NCBI RefSeq assembly: GCF_008360935.1
Contig: NZ_SRXO01000013.1
Coordinates: 1-64,000 of the forward strand
Length of the DNA: 64,000 nucleotides
Origin: Siccirubricoccus phaeus
GTDB lineage: Bacteria > Pseudomonadota > Alphaproteobacteria > Acetobacterales > Acetobacteraceae
Reading direction: 5' to 3'
Position 1 is the first letter of the stretch. Each line of letters begins with the position of its first letter. Positions 18,003-26,139 of this stretch are shown here, one piece after another. Position numbers and translations under genes: made by a program. The notes under the pieces were generated by a model that was not told the origin of the DNA, made no database searches, and worked only from the letters and a program-made list of their open reading frames with translations.

Positions 18003-18084
18003 CCTTCCGCCGAAGCACCTGCACGCCGACCGGACACGCTCGGCGTGAAGGCGCGCTTCGGAAGGTAAGCGGGAGGGACGCGCG

Positions 18085-18825
18085 ATGAATGCACTGGATC
18101 TGCAGGGCCGCGTCGCGGTCGTCACCGGTGGGGCGCGGGGCATCGGCCTCGCCATCGCCGAGCGGGCGGTGGCGAGCGGCGCCAAGGTGGCGATCTGGGA
18201 TGTGGATCTGGCGGAGGCCGAGGCGGTGGCGTCCCGGCTGGGCGGCTTCGCGGCGAAAGTGGACGTGACCGAGGAGGCGGCGATCCTCGCGGCGCTGGCC
18301 GGCACGGAGAAGGCGCTGGGGCCGGTCGATATTCTCGTGGCGAATGCCGGCATCACCGGGCCGAACGCGCCGGTGGAGAGCTACCCTGTCGATGCCTGGC
18401 GGCAGGTGATCGAGATCGATCTGACCGGCGTCTTCCTCTGCTGCCGCGCGGTGGTGCCGGGCATGCGGGCGCGGGATTATGGCCGCATCGTCAACATCGC
18501 CAGCATCGCGGGGAAGGAGGGCAACCCGAACGCCGCCGCCTATTCCGCCGCCAAGGCCGGCGTCATCGGCCTGACGAAGTCGCTGGGGAAGGAACTGGCG
18601 ACGACCGGCGTGCGGGCGAATTGCGTGACGCCGGCGGCGGCCAAGACCGACATCTTCAAGCAGATGACCGAGGCGCAGATCGGCTACATGCTTTCCAAGA
18701 TCCCCGCCGGCCGCTTCGCGCTGGTGGAGGAGATCGCGGCGCTGGTCTGCTGGCTGGCCTCGGAGGATTGCAGCTTTTCCACCGGCGGCGTGTTCGACGT
18801 CTCCGGCGGGCGGGCCACGTATTAG
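18085..18825 (+). CDS. Short-chain dehydrogenase/reductase (FabG-like)
   Basis: A 246-residue NAD(P)-dependent oxidoreductase. TGGARGIG (14-21) binds the cofactor; Asp at the end of beta 2 (WDVD) favours NAD. NAG in VANAGITG, S140, Y153 and K157 form the active site. Helix alpha-4 Asn lies in the IDLTGVF segment. A GGAGGGA site precedes the ATG. The substrate cannot be told from sequence; it is not in a fatty-acid operon, so the fabG name is avoided. Its TAG stop opens a cluster of palindromes. Confidence 0.88.
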   Translation: MNALDLQGRVAVVTGGARGIGLAIAERAVASGAKVAIWDVDLAEAEAVASRLGGFAAKVDVTEEAAILAALAGTEKALGPVDILVANAGITGPNAPVESYPVDAWRQVIEIDLTGVFLCCRAVVPGMRARDYGRIVNIASIAGKEGNPNAAAYSAAKAGVIGLTKSLGKELATTGVRANCVTPAAAKTDIFKQMTEAQIGYMLSKIPAGRFALVEEIAALVCWLASEDCSFSTGGVFDVSGGRATY

Positions 18826-18926
18826 AGCAAACGCCAATCAGGTGGAATCACCTGATTGGAGTAATTTGCTCGCTTGAACAAGGACCTGGAGCATTCTCCA
18901 TGCACCTTTGTGCATGGAGAATGCTC
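18823..18926. repeat. Two-hairpin repeat, family R4
   Basis: Directly after the SDR gene. Stem 1: 11 bp perfect (18834-18844 with 18849-18859). Stem 2: 16 bp perfect (18889-18904 with 18911-18926, GAGCATTCTCCATGCA arm). The element opens TAGAGC, sharing its TAG with the SDR stop, and closes GCTCTAG, the same ends as families R1 and R3. Confidence 0.85.
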
Positions 18927-19047
18927 TAGTGTCCCGATTCCGAAGTCCTGCGGACGTCGGTCTCGGGCCACTGGCTTTTGTTTTCAGTGGCCTGCTTGTC
19001 CGCTCCGTTCGCTGGACATCCAGCGAACTTCGCGGGCAGGACACTAG
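18925..19047. repeat. Palindromic repeat, family R2 (copy 2)
   Basis: Bounded by CTAGTGTCC (18926 region) and GGACACTAG (19039-19047), an inverted terminal pair. Internal inverted pairs include GGCCACTG / CAGTGGCC and GTTCGCTGG / CCAGCGAAC. About 118 bp align with 7702-7820. No coding capacity. Confidence 0.8.
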
Positions 19048-19149
19048 AGCGGTTTCACGCTGACTGTGCAGCGCGAAACCGCTCTAGCTTATGGATTGTA
19101 GAGCAGATTCACGCCTCCGGGCGATGCCGCCCTCCGGCGATCTGCTCCA
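19044..19149 (+). repeat. Two-module palindrome, family R3 (copy 2)
   Basis: Reverse-complement copy of 12593-12698: the 44-bp module with CTAGAGCGGTTTC arms comes first (19044-19087), then the TAGAGCAGAT-type module (about 19099-19149). Its first bases overlap the end of the R2 copy. Confidence 0.9.
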
Positions 19150-19254
19150 GTCAGTTCCCACGGCGCCGTGCGGCGCCCCGGAGGCGCTGCCTTCCCGGCG
19201 CTTCGCGCGGCTTCCACGGCGAGGCCGCGGCAGAGCACCGCCAAAGAGGCAATG
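19150..19254. other. Downstream region of hupE-like gene
   Basis: No gene or T-run terminator seen. GC-rich with a short GGCGCCGTGCGGCGCC inverted repeat near 19160. Confidence 0.4.
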
Positions 19255-19863
19255 TCAGGCCAGCAGCGCGGTGGCGAGGGCGGCGGTGCCGATGATGAGG
19301 GCACCGCCGCCGGCCAGGCGATGCGCCAAGCCAGGCGCGGCCATGCGGCGGGTGAGGACCATGGCTAGGCCGGCGATGGCGGCCTGAGAGAGCAGCAGGG
19401 TCAGCAGATAGGTCAGCACGGTGCCGAAGGGCGAGCCGGCAACGGCCTCGGCATAGGCATGGCCGTGGAACAGCCCGGCCAGGGCGAAGGCGGGGGCCAG
19501 CCAGAAGGTCAGCGCGGGCAGTCGCCCGGGCGCCAGCAGCAGCGCCACGCCGGCGCCGAGGACGCTGAGCGCCACCACCGCCTCCACCGGCCCGATGCCG
19601 GTGCCGGCGAGATGCAGCAGCGCCCCTGCGACGCCGGCGCCGAGGAAGGCGGCCAGGGCGGCGAAGCCGGCCCGGCCGGGCAGGGTCGCGGCCAGCAGCC
19701 CGCCGGCCAGCAGGAAGGCCAGATGGTCCAGCCCGATCACCGGATGGGCAAGGCCCGAGGCGATGCTCTGCCACAGACTCTGCGGCGCCGCGCCGCCCAT
19801 GGCGTGGTGCGCGAAGGCCGGCGCCGGCAGCAGCGCCAGGGCATAGGTGAGGCGGCGAAGCAT
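19255..19863 (-). CDS. HupE/UreJ-family metal transporter-like membrane protein
   Basis: A 202-residue membrane protein with a cleavable-looking leader (ends AFAHHA) and about six hydrophobic segments. HPVIGLDHLAFLLAGG (40-55) and GLFHGHAYAEAV (about 134-145) are the two HupE/UreJ signatures, with His and Asp residues suited to nickel or cobalt binding. Members are proposed Ni or Co permeases near hydrogenase, urease or cobalamin genes, but none of these is nearby, so the metal is unknown. No cobalamin riboswitch was recognised upstream. Confidence 0.87.
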   Translation of the reverse strand: MLRRLTYALALLPAPAFAHHAMGGAAPQSLWQSIASGLAHPVIGLDHLAFLLAGGLLAATLPGRAGFAALAAFLGAGVAGALLHLAGTGIGPVEAVVALSVLGAGVALLLAPGRLPALTFWLAPAFALAGLFHGHAYAEAVAGSPFGTVLTYLLTLLLSQAAIAGLAMVLTRRMAAPGLAHRLAGGGALIIGTAALATALLA

Positions 19864-19974
19864 GGTGTGGGCGTCCCCTCAGGATTGGCGCCGGATGTTC
19901 GCCGTAAGTGAGGCGTGGGGCAAGGATGGGGGGCATTGCCTTGGCTCCCGCACCTCCGCCGCCTTCCCCCGCGG

Positions 19975-20082
19975 GGGCTGGACCTGCCGACTCACGGCGG
20001 GGTCCGGGGGGAAGCTCTTCCCGCCGGCAGGGTGCAGGGGCAGAGCCCCTGCCGGGGGCTGGGGGCGGAGCCCCCCGGGCGT
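19975..20082. repeat. GC-rich intergenic repeat
   Basis: The block CCTGCCGACTCACGGCGGGG plus AAGCTCTTCCCGCCGGCAG and GGGGCAGAGCCCC, GGGGGCGGAGCCCCC hairpins recur in similar form at 52393-52470. It fills the space between divergent hupE-like and frnE-like upstream/downstream regions. Confidence 0.6.
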
Positions 20083-20838
20083 CTACGCCGCCCGCTGCCG
20101 CAGGATGGCCAACCCCCTGCGGAACGCCTCCGCCATCTGTTCCGGCGGCATGGCGCCGCTGAACACCACATGCCCGTCCAGCGCGAAGGTCGGGACGCCG
20201 GAGAGCCCCGCCCGGCGGAAGCTGTCATCCTGCTGCCGCACCTCGGCCTCGCCCGCCTCGCTGTCCAGGTAGGCAGCTACCTTCGCGGCCTCCATCCCGG
20301 CGGCGCCCGCCACCGCGGCCAGCACGGCGCGGTCGCCGATATCCTGGCCCTCCTGGAAATAGGCCCGGAACAGCGCCTCCACGACGGCGTTCTGCACCGC
20401 CCCGCCCTGCTGCCCGGCCAGGGCGATCACCCGGTGCGCATCGACGGTGTTCGGTGTCCGCCGCATCAGCCTGTGCTGGAATTCCAGCCCCGCCGCCCGG
20501 CCCGCCGCCGCCACCCGAGCATCCGCCGCCTGGGATTTTTCCAGCCCGCCGAATTTCGCCGCCCGGTAGGCGTCGCGGTCCACGCCTGCCCGCGGCATCT
20601 CCGGGTTGAGCTGGAAGGGGTGCCAATGCACCTCGAAATGCTCGCCCTGCTCGGCGAGCTCCGCCAGCGCGCCTTCCAGGTTGCGCTTGCCCACCCAGCA
20701 CCAGGGGCAGATGGCGTCGGAGACGATGTCGATGCGCGCCGTGGCGCGCTGCAGCGGCAGCGCCGCCGCGGTGGCCTCGGCCGGCACCTCGCACCCATCC
20801 GGGCCGCAGACCGCGCCCGTGTCCATCCGGTCTTCCAT
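20083..20838 (-). CDS. DsbA-family oxidoreductase, FrnE type
   Basis: A 251-residue thioredoxin-fold protein with the CPWC active-site motif in DIVSDAICPWCWVGKR (about 37-52). HWHPFQLNPEMP and the SGVPTFALDG cis-Pro segment place it with FrnE and 2-hydroxychromene-2-carboxylate isomerase relatives. No signal peptide, so it is cytoplasmic. About 30 residues precede the fold, including two extra Cys. GGGGAGAAGG precedes the chosen ATG; a longer frame reading into the GST gene is rejected. It is 23 bases downstream of the GST gene, so both may answer thiol or electrophile stress. Confidence 0.88.
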   Translation of the reverse strand: MEDRMDTGAVCGPDGCEVPAEATAAALPLQRATARIDIVSDAICPWCWVGKRNLEGALAELAEQGEHFEVHWHPFQLNPEMPRAGVDRDAYRAAKFGGLEKSQAADARVAAAGRAAGLEFQHRLMRRTPNTVDAHRVIALAGQQGGAVQNAVVEALFRAYFQEGQDIGDRAVLAAVAGAAGMEAAKVAAYLDSEAGEAEVRQQDDSFRRAGLSGVPTFALDGHVVFSGAMPPEQMAEAFRRGLAILRQRAA

Positions 20839-20861
20839 CGGCCTTCTCCCCGATCCTCGCT

Positions 20862-21557
20862 TCACACTTCGTAGCCCACCGCATTGCGCGCAAGCCCGTC
20901 GAACAGATCCAGCATCCGGGCGCGCCAGGCGAAGACCGGGTCGCTTTCCTCCAGCAGGCGGAAGGGGCTGGTGCAACGGGCCCATTGGAAGGCGCCGAAG
21001 ACGATGTAATCCGCATAGGCGGGCGCCGCGCCGGCCAGGAAGGGCTGCGCCCGCAAGGTCAGCCGCACCGGCTGCAGCGCCTTGCGGAATTCCGCCACCT
21101 GGCGGTCGCGCTCCGCCACCCATGCTTCCAGCGAGGTGCCGAAGCGCTTCTCCCGGCTTTCGCGGAAATAGGCCTTATCCTCCTCCCGGATCACGTCCAG
21201 GATGTCCCGCACCACCATCCGGGCGATCCAGGGGTGCAGGGCGCTGTCCGCCCAGGAATTCAGGAAGCGCACCGCCGCCTGCGCCGCCGGGCCGCCGAAC
21301 AGGCTCGGCCGGTCCGGGTAATGCGCTTCCAGCCAGCAGGCGATGTCCCAGGATTCGTGCAGGACATGGCCATTGTCCACCAGCACCGGCACCAGCCCCT
21401 GGCCGGAGAAGGCCAGCTTCTCCTTCTCGGTGAAGTGCCAGGGGATGGTCTCCACCGGCAGGCCCTTATGCGCCAGCGCCATGCGGGTGCGCCAGCAGAA
21501 GGGGCTGAAGCGCCGTGCCGGGTCCGCCCCGGCCAGGTCGTACAGGATACGGGTCAT
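20862..21557 (-). CDS. Glutathione S-transferase family protein
   Basis: A 231-residue GST with an N-terminal thioredoxin-like domain (SPFCWRTRMALAHKGL, about 18-33; the GLVPVLVDNG cis-Pro loop; ES in HESWDIACWLE binding glutathione) and an all-helical C-terminal domain. The SPFC start is like the beta-etherase/LigE group, which acts on aryl compounds. It is divergent from pobA, a 4-hydroxybenzoate hydroxylase, which fits an aromatic-compound role, though that is inferred. Confidence 0.87.
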   Translation of the reverse strand: MTRILYDLAGADPARRFSPFCWRTRMALAHKGLPVETIPWHFTEKEKLAFSGQGLVPVLVDNGHVLHESWDIACWLEAHYPDRPSLFGGPAAQAAVRFLNSWADSALHPWIARMVVRDILDVIREEDKAYFRESREKRFGTSLEAWVAERDRQVAEFRKALQPVRLTLRAQPFLAGAAPAYADYIVFGAFQWARCTSPFRLLEESDPVFAWRARMLDLFDGLARNAVGYEV

Positions 21558-21622
21558 CGGCAGATCCTCCGTCAGCGATCCTGACCCATTCCCCGGCGGC
21601 GCGGCAGCCCCAGCGCAGCGGA

Positions 21623-21635
21623 AACGATGATCGTT
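21623..21635. promoter_or_regulatory. Candidate operator in GST/pobA divergent region
   Basis: Perfect palindrome AACGAT-G-ATCGTT, 66 bases from the GST start and 166 from pobA, in the shared 243-bp control region. A regulator gene is not adjacent. Confidence 0.3.
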
Positions 21636-21800
21636 GCAACTCGCTTAGGATAATGCGTTCCAGATATTGTGTTGCCGGGTCCGGGCCGGGCAGGCTGGCC
21701 GGCAGCTTCCGCCGGGCCGGGCGTACCCTCGCAGGGGCGTGGCAGCCAGGGCGGTGGTCCGGCCGGCGCGAAGCGTCCCAGGACGGGGAGGGGTGGGAAG

Positions 21801-22982
21801 ATGCGGACGCAGGTGGGAATCGTGGGCGCCGGGCCGGCCGGGCTGCTGCTGGGCCATCTGCTGCACCGCGCCGGCATCGAGAGCGTGGTGCTGGAAAGCC
21901 GCTCCCGCACCCATGTCGAGGAGCGCATCCGCGCCGGGCTGCTGGAACAGGGCACGGTGGACGTGCTGACGGAGACCGGCGTCGGCGACCGGCTGCACCG
22001 CGAGGGGCTGGTGCATGAGGGGCTGGAGCTGCGCTTCGACGGCGAGGGCCATCGCATCCCGCTGACCAGCCTGACCGGCAGGCGGGTGACGATCTATGGC
22101 CAGCAGGAGGTGCTGAAGGACCTGATCGCCGCCCGCCTCGGCGCCGGCGCGCCGCTGCAGTTCGAGGTGGAGCAGGTCGCGCTGCACGACCTGGAGAGCG
22201 ACTACCCCTCCATCACCTATGTGCATGAAGGCGCGGCGCAGACCCTGCATTGCGACGTCATCGCCGGCTGCGACGGCTTCCACGGCATCTGCCGGGAGAG
22301 CATCCCGGCGGGCGTGCTGCGGGCCTATGAGCGGGTCTATCCCTTCGCCTGGCTCGGCATCCTCGCCGCCGCGCCGCCGGCCTCGCCGGAGCTGATCTAT
22401 GCGCGGCATGAGCGCGGCTTCGCCCTGGCGACGATGCGGAGCGAGACGCTCTCCCGCCTCTATCTGCAATGCCGGCCGGAGGAGGATCTGGCCGCCTGGT
22501 CCGACGACCGGATCTGGGCGGAGCTGCATGCAAGGCTGGCGCATCGCGATCTCGGCTCCCCGGTGAAGGAGGGGAAGATCCTGCAGCGCGGCGTCACCGC
22601 CATGCGCAGCTTCGTGGTGGAGCCGATGCGCTTCGGCCGGCTGTTCTTGGCGGGGGATGCGGCGCATATCGTGCCGCCGACCGGGGCCAAGGGGATGAAC
22701 CTGGCGGTGGCCGATATCCGCGTGCTGGCGCATGCGCTGCAGGCCTTCTACCGCGGCCGTGGCATGGGGCTGCTGGAGGCCTATTCGGCGAAGGCGCTGG
22801 CGCGGGTGTGGAAGGCGCAGCGCTTCTCCTGGTGGATGACCTCCCTGCTGCATAGCTTCGATGGCGAGGACCCGTTCGAGCACAAGGTGCAGGTGGCGGA
22901 GCTGGACTACATCTGCGGCTCCGCGGCGGGGGCGATGACGCTGGCGGAGAATTATGTGGGGTTGCCTCTGGCGTTGGGTTGA
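21801..22982 (+). CDS. pobA: 4-hydroxybenzoate 3-monooxygenase
   Basis: Flavoprotein that hydroxylates 4-hydroxybenzoate to protocatechuate with NADPH and oxygen. The 393 residues equal the Pseudomonas enzyme in length. GAGPAG (9-14), IRAGLLEQGTVD, YGQQEVLKDL, the GCDGFHGICRESIP second flavin motif, the LSRLYLQC substrate segment and GDAAHIVPPTGAKGMNLA are all typical. GGGAGGGG precedes the ATG. No pca ring-cleavage genes or pobR lie in the window. Confidence 0.95.
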   Translation: MRTQVGIVGAGPAGLLLGHLLHRAGIESVVLESRSRTHVEERIRAGLLEQGTVDVLTETGVGDRLHREGLVHEGLELRFDGEGHRIPLTSLTGRRVTIYGQQEVLKDLIAARLGAGAPLQFEVEQVALHDLESDYPSITYVHEGAAQTLHCDVIAGCDGFHGICRESIPAGVLRAYERVYPFAWLGILAAAPPASPELIYARHERGFALATMRSETLSRLYLQCRPEEDLAAWSDDRIWAELHARLAHRDLGSPVKEGKILQRGVTAMRSFVVEPMRFGRLFLAGDAAHIVPPTGAKGMNLAVADIRVLAHALQAFYRGRGMGLLEAYSAKALARVWKAQRFSWWMTSLLHSFDGEDPFEHKVQVAELDYICGSAAGAMTLAENYVGLPLALG

Positions 22983-23162
22983 GAGGGGCTCTGCCCCTCT
23001 CAAACTCTCCCCGCAAAGGGCCGAAAGGCCCTTTGAACCCCTGAGTTTTGGACCCGACGGTCGAGACGCCAAACTCAAGGTTTCAAAGGCCCTTCGGCCT
23101 TTGGCGGGATCGGACGCACTGCGTCCGATGTTCGAGAGGGGGCAGCGCCCCCTCTCGGCACC
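22983..23162. repeat. GC-rich palindrome cluster between convergent genes
   Basis: Includes GAGGGGCTCTGCCCCTC, AAAGGGCC-GAAA-GGCCCTTT, CAAAGGC-CCTTCG-GCCTTTG (23084-23103), a 17-bp GGACGCA-CTG-TGCGTCC-like palindrome (around 23110-23126) and AGGGGGCAGCGCCCCCT. Probably stops transcription of pobA and the facing glycosyltransferase gene; inferred. Confidence 0.6.
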
Positions 23163-24152
23163 TCAGTCGAAATCCGGCCCCGGTATCGCCAGATAGGCGA
23201 TCCGCTTCGCCTCCTGCCTGCCCCGCGTCACCGTATCCAGGATCAGCCCGCAGGCGAAGGCGAGGAAGGAGAGCAGCGCCAGTCCGGTGGACAGCACCGC
23301 CGTCGGCAGCCGCGGCACCAGCCCGGTGGCGAGGAAGGTTTGCAGCAGCGGCACCGCCAGCACGACGGAGGCCAGCAGCAGCAGCGCGCCCGCGATGGAG
23401 AAGAACATCAGCGGCCTTTCCCGCTGCACCAGGATGAGGATGGTGCGCAGGATGCGAAACCCGTCCCGGTAGGTGCTGAGCTTGCTGGCGGAGCCGGCGG
23501 GGCGTTCCTTGTAGGCGGTCTTCACCTCGCCCACCGGCAGCTTCAGCTCCAGCGCGTGTACGGTGAACTCCGTCTCCGTCTCGAAGCCGGAGGCAAGCGC
23601 CGGGAAGCTCTTCACGAAGCGGCGGGAGAAGACGCGGTAGCCAGAGAGCATATCGCTGATGCGGTCGCCGAAGACGCGGCGCACCATGCCGGTCAGCACG
23701 GCGTTGCCGAGCTGGTGGCCGGGGCGGTAGGCCGCCGCCGCCTGCGCCTCCGCCGTCACCCGCACGCCGGTGACCATGTCCAGCCGCTCGGCGAAGAGCA
23801 GGCGCAGCATCTCCGGCGCGGCGGCGGCCTCGTAGGTGTCGTCGCCATCGACCAGCACATAGGCATCGGCCTCGATATCGGCGAACATGCGGCGGACCAC
23901 ATGGCCCTTGCCCTGCAGGCTCTCCCGCCGGACCACGGCGCCGGCCTCGCGCGCCGCCTCCACCGTCCGGTCCCTGGAATTGTTGTCATAGACGTAGATC
24001 GCGGCCTGCGGCAGGGCGGCGCGGAAGGCGGCGATGACGCGGGGGATCGCCACTTCCTCATTGTAGCAGGGGATGAGGACGGCGATGCGGGGCGCCGCGC
24101 CAGCCGGCATGGGCGTGGCGGCGGGGCGCGCCCCGGCGAGGGAATCGGGCAA
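23163..24152 (-). CDS. GT2-family polyprenyl-phosphate glycosyltransferase
   Basis: A 329-residue family 2 glycosyltransferase of the dolichyl-phosphate mannosyltransferase kind. AVLIPCYNEE opens the fold, DNNSRDRT and VLVDGDDTYEA give the metal-binding acidic motif, and two C-terminal membrane helices (about 255-275 and 288-308) anchor it. It probably charges a polyprenyl lipid with sugar at the inner membrane. TTG at 24152 is chosen because AGGAG lies 6 bases upstream; ATG at 24110 lacks a site. It groups with the next two genes in a surface-polysaccharide set. Confidence 0.87.
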   Translation of the reverse strand: MPDSLAGARPAATPMPAGAAPRIAVLIPCYNEEVAIPRVIAAFRAALPQAAIYVYDNNSRDRTVEAAREAGAVVRRESLQGKGHVVRRMFADIEADAYVLVDGDDTYEAAAAPEMLRLLFAERLDMVTGVRVTAEAQAAAAYRPGHQLGNAVLTGMVRRVFGDRISDMLSGYRVFSRRFVKSFPALASGFETETEFTVHALELKLPVGEVKTAYKERPAGSASKLSTYRDGFRILRTILILVQRERPLMFFSIAGALLLLASVVLAVPLLQTFLATGLVPRLPTAVLSTGLALLSFLAFACGLILDTVTRGRQEAKRIAYLAIPGPDFD

Positions 24153-24430
24153 GACACTCTCCTGCGTCCCCGGCAGGGGAGCCGGGATCACGCGCAGGAT
24201 AGCGCCGGAAAATGGAGTTTCCAGGGCGCCCGGCCGCACCGGACCGCGTCTCCGGCGCCCTGGCGAGGACCGGCAAGACGCGCACCGGCGCGGAGACGAT
24301 GTCCTCGGGGGCAACCTGGCCGAACCGGGCCGCCCGGTGCCTGTCGCGGTTTCGCCGCGGCAGGCTGTGCGCAGCGCCGATCGCCCCGCGCCATCGGGGG
24401 CCCCACGACGGCGCGCAGCGACGTCGTGCG
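24153..24430. other. Intergenic stretch without a recognised gene
   Basis: About 280 bases between two minus-strand genes. No protein-like reading frame and no terminator with T-run seen. The R1 repeat follows at 24431. Confidence 0.4.
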
Positions 24431-24540
24431 GAGCCAGAGCGTGATCGGTTGAGGTCGAATCGACCGAAACCGTGAATCACGCGACGAACAATGAGCTAGA
24501 GCGGGGCAGGTGAGCGCAGCTCAACCGATCCCGCTCTAGA
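24431..24540 (+). repeat. Palindromic repeat, family R1 (copy 3)
   Basis: Best-preserved copy. It ends CCGATCCCGCTCTAG, and the CTA at 24536-24538 is the stop codon (TAG) of the following minus-strand gene. Shares long blocks with 590-694 (opposite strand) and 7619-7702. Confidence 0.75.
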
Positions 24541-26119
24541 GTGCGTTCTTCATCCCGGCGACGGTCAGCAGGGTACGGACCAGGATGGTGAAGTCGAGCC
24601 AGGGGGACCAGGTCTCGATATATTCCAGGTCGCTTTCCACCCGGCGGATCAGCTTCTCCTCCGTCTCGGTCGGGCCGCGCCAGCCGCGCACCTGGGCAAG
24701 GCCGGTGAGGCCCGGCTTCACCCGGTGCCGCGCCGCGTAGCGCGCCACCACCTGCTCGAAGGGCCTGCCGCCGGCGCGGGTGCCGGGGGCGTGCGGGCGC
24801 GGGCCGATGAAGGACATCTCGCCGCGCAGCACGTTGAAGATCTGCGGCAGCTCATCCAGCGAGGTGCGGCGGAGGATGGCGCCGACGCGCGTCACCCGCT
24901 TGTCGCCCCTGGTCACCTGGCGCTCCGCCAGATGGTCGGTTTGCTCCACATACATGGTGCGGAATTTCAGCACGTGGAATTCGTTGTTGTTGAAGCCGGT
25001 GCGGCGCTGGCGGAACAGGATGGGGCCGGGGCTGTCCAGCCGCACCGCCAGCGCGATCAGCGCCATCGGCACCGCCGCGATCAGCAGGGCGCCGATCGCC
25101 AGCAGGTAATCCTCCGCCGCCTTCACCACCGCGGCGCCGCCGCTGATCGGCCGGTCCGCCAGCCGGTGCAGGCGCAGCCGCTCCGGCCCGCGGCCGCAGC
25201 GATAATGCAGCAGGTCGGGCGCCAGCCGGACATCCACCGGATAATCCGCCAGCACCTGCATCACCGAGGTGACGCGGGCCTCCTCCGTCCAGGGCAGGGC
25301 GAGGATCACCTGCTCCACCGCGCCGCGGCGGATGAGCTGGCAGAGCGCATCGAGGTCGCCGAGCCGTGGCAGGCCGGGAATGCCGGGCGCGTCGCGCCTG
25401 CCATGGTCATCCGCCACCTGGCCGATCAGCCGGAGCCCGGATTCCGGCTGTTGCGCCACGGCCGCGGCGAAGCGGACGGCCTGCGGCCCATCCCCCACCA
25501 CCACGGCGCGCTGCCGGACCCGGGTGGCGATGGCGCGCAGGCCGGAGCCGGCGGCGGCGCGGCCGGCCAGCAGCAGCGGCAGAGCGAGGGCGAACCAGAG
25601 CCCGGCGAGCTCCAGCGGGAAGGCGTGGCCGGCACCGAGCGCGGTGGCCGCCCCGGCCATGCCGGCCAGGGTCAGGGCCAGCCCGGCCAGGGCAGGCGGG
25701 CTGGCGCGGCGGGCGCCGAACAGCCGCCCCGGCGCATAGGCGCCGAGGCCCGCGGCGAGCAGCGGCATGGCGACGGCGACGCAGCCGATCAGCGCCAGCG
25801 AAGGCAGGCGGAAAGGCAGCGGCGCCGATTGCAGCAGCACTCCGGCCAGGGCGGTGGCCAGGGCGTCGCTGGTGCCGACCAGCAGCCCGGCCAGGGCTGG
25901 TGGCAGTGTCGTGGGCAGCGGCACCGCCGCCGGGCGCATCCCGGCCAATGGCACCAGGCTGCCGGCCAGGCCGGCCCAGCCGGCATCGCCAGCCGCGGCG
26001 GAGAGCAGCTGGGCCTCCGGCCCGCGCGGCTCGGCCGGCATCAGCCTGCCCATGCGGCCAGGCTCCGGCGGCGCCGGGTCAGGCGGGGGCAGCACGGGGG
26101 AAGGCTCGGTCTGTCGCAC
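24536..26119 (-). CDS. Polyprenyl glycosylphosphotransferase (exopolysaccharide initiation)
   Basis: A 527-residue membrane enzyme that puts the first sugar phosphate on undecaprenyl phosphate for exopolysaccharide (PssY/GumD/WbaP type). Four or five membrane segments lie in residues 60-200, a Rossmann-like middle region (VVVGDG at about 217) follows, then one helix (about 335-358) and the catalytic domain with FRQRRTGFNNNEFHVLKFRTM, TSLDELPQIFNVLRGEMSFIGPRPH and KPGLTGLAQV. The N-terminal 60 residues are Pro-rich. The TAG stop lies inside the end of an R1 repeat. Sugar unknown, often glucose or galactose. Confidence 0.93.
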   Translation of the reverse strand: MRQTEPSPVLPPPDPAPPEPGRMGRLMPAEPRGPEAQLLSAAAGDAGWAGLAGSLVPLAGMRPAAVPLPTTLPPALAGLLVGTSDALATALAGVLLQSAPLPFRLPSLALIGCVAVAMPLLAAGLGAYAPGRLFGARRASPPALAGLALTLAGMAGAATALGAGHAFPLELAGLWFALALPLLLAGRAAAGSGLRAIATRVRQRAVVVGDGPQAVRFAAAVAQQPESGLRLIGQVADDHGRRDAPGIPGLPRLGDLDALCQLIRRGAVEQVILALPWTEEARVTSVMQVLADYPVDVRLAPDLLHYRCGRGPERLRLHRLADRPISGGAAVVKAAEDYLLAIGALLIAAVPMALIALAVRLDSPGPILFRQRRTGFNNNEFHVLKFRTMYVEQTDHLAERQVTRGDKRVTRVGAILRRTSLDELPQIFNVLRGEMSFIGPRPHAPGTRAGGRPFEQVVARYAARHRVKPGLTGLAQVRGWRGPTETEEKLIRRVESDLEYIETWSPWLDFTILVRTLLTVAGMKNAL

Positions 26120-26139
26120 ATCTCACCCACCGGTTGCTG

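Noticed and set aside
18826-19149. Insertion sequence
   Set aside because: No transposase coding capacity; only palindromic modules. A non-autonomous element is still possible.
19864-20082. A cobalamin or nickel riboswitch upstream of the hupE-like gene
   Set aside because: No B12-box or NiCo-type motif could be seen; the region is GC-repeat sequence.
20083-21123. A 346-residue frame extending the FrnE-like protein into the GST gene
   Set aside because: The extension is antisense-frame reading of the GST gene; a strong ribosome site supports the ATG at 20838.
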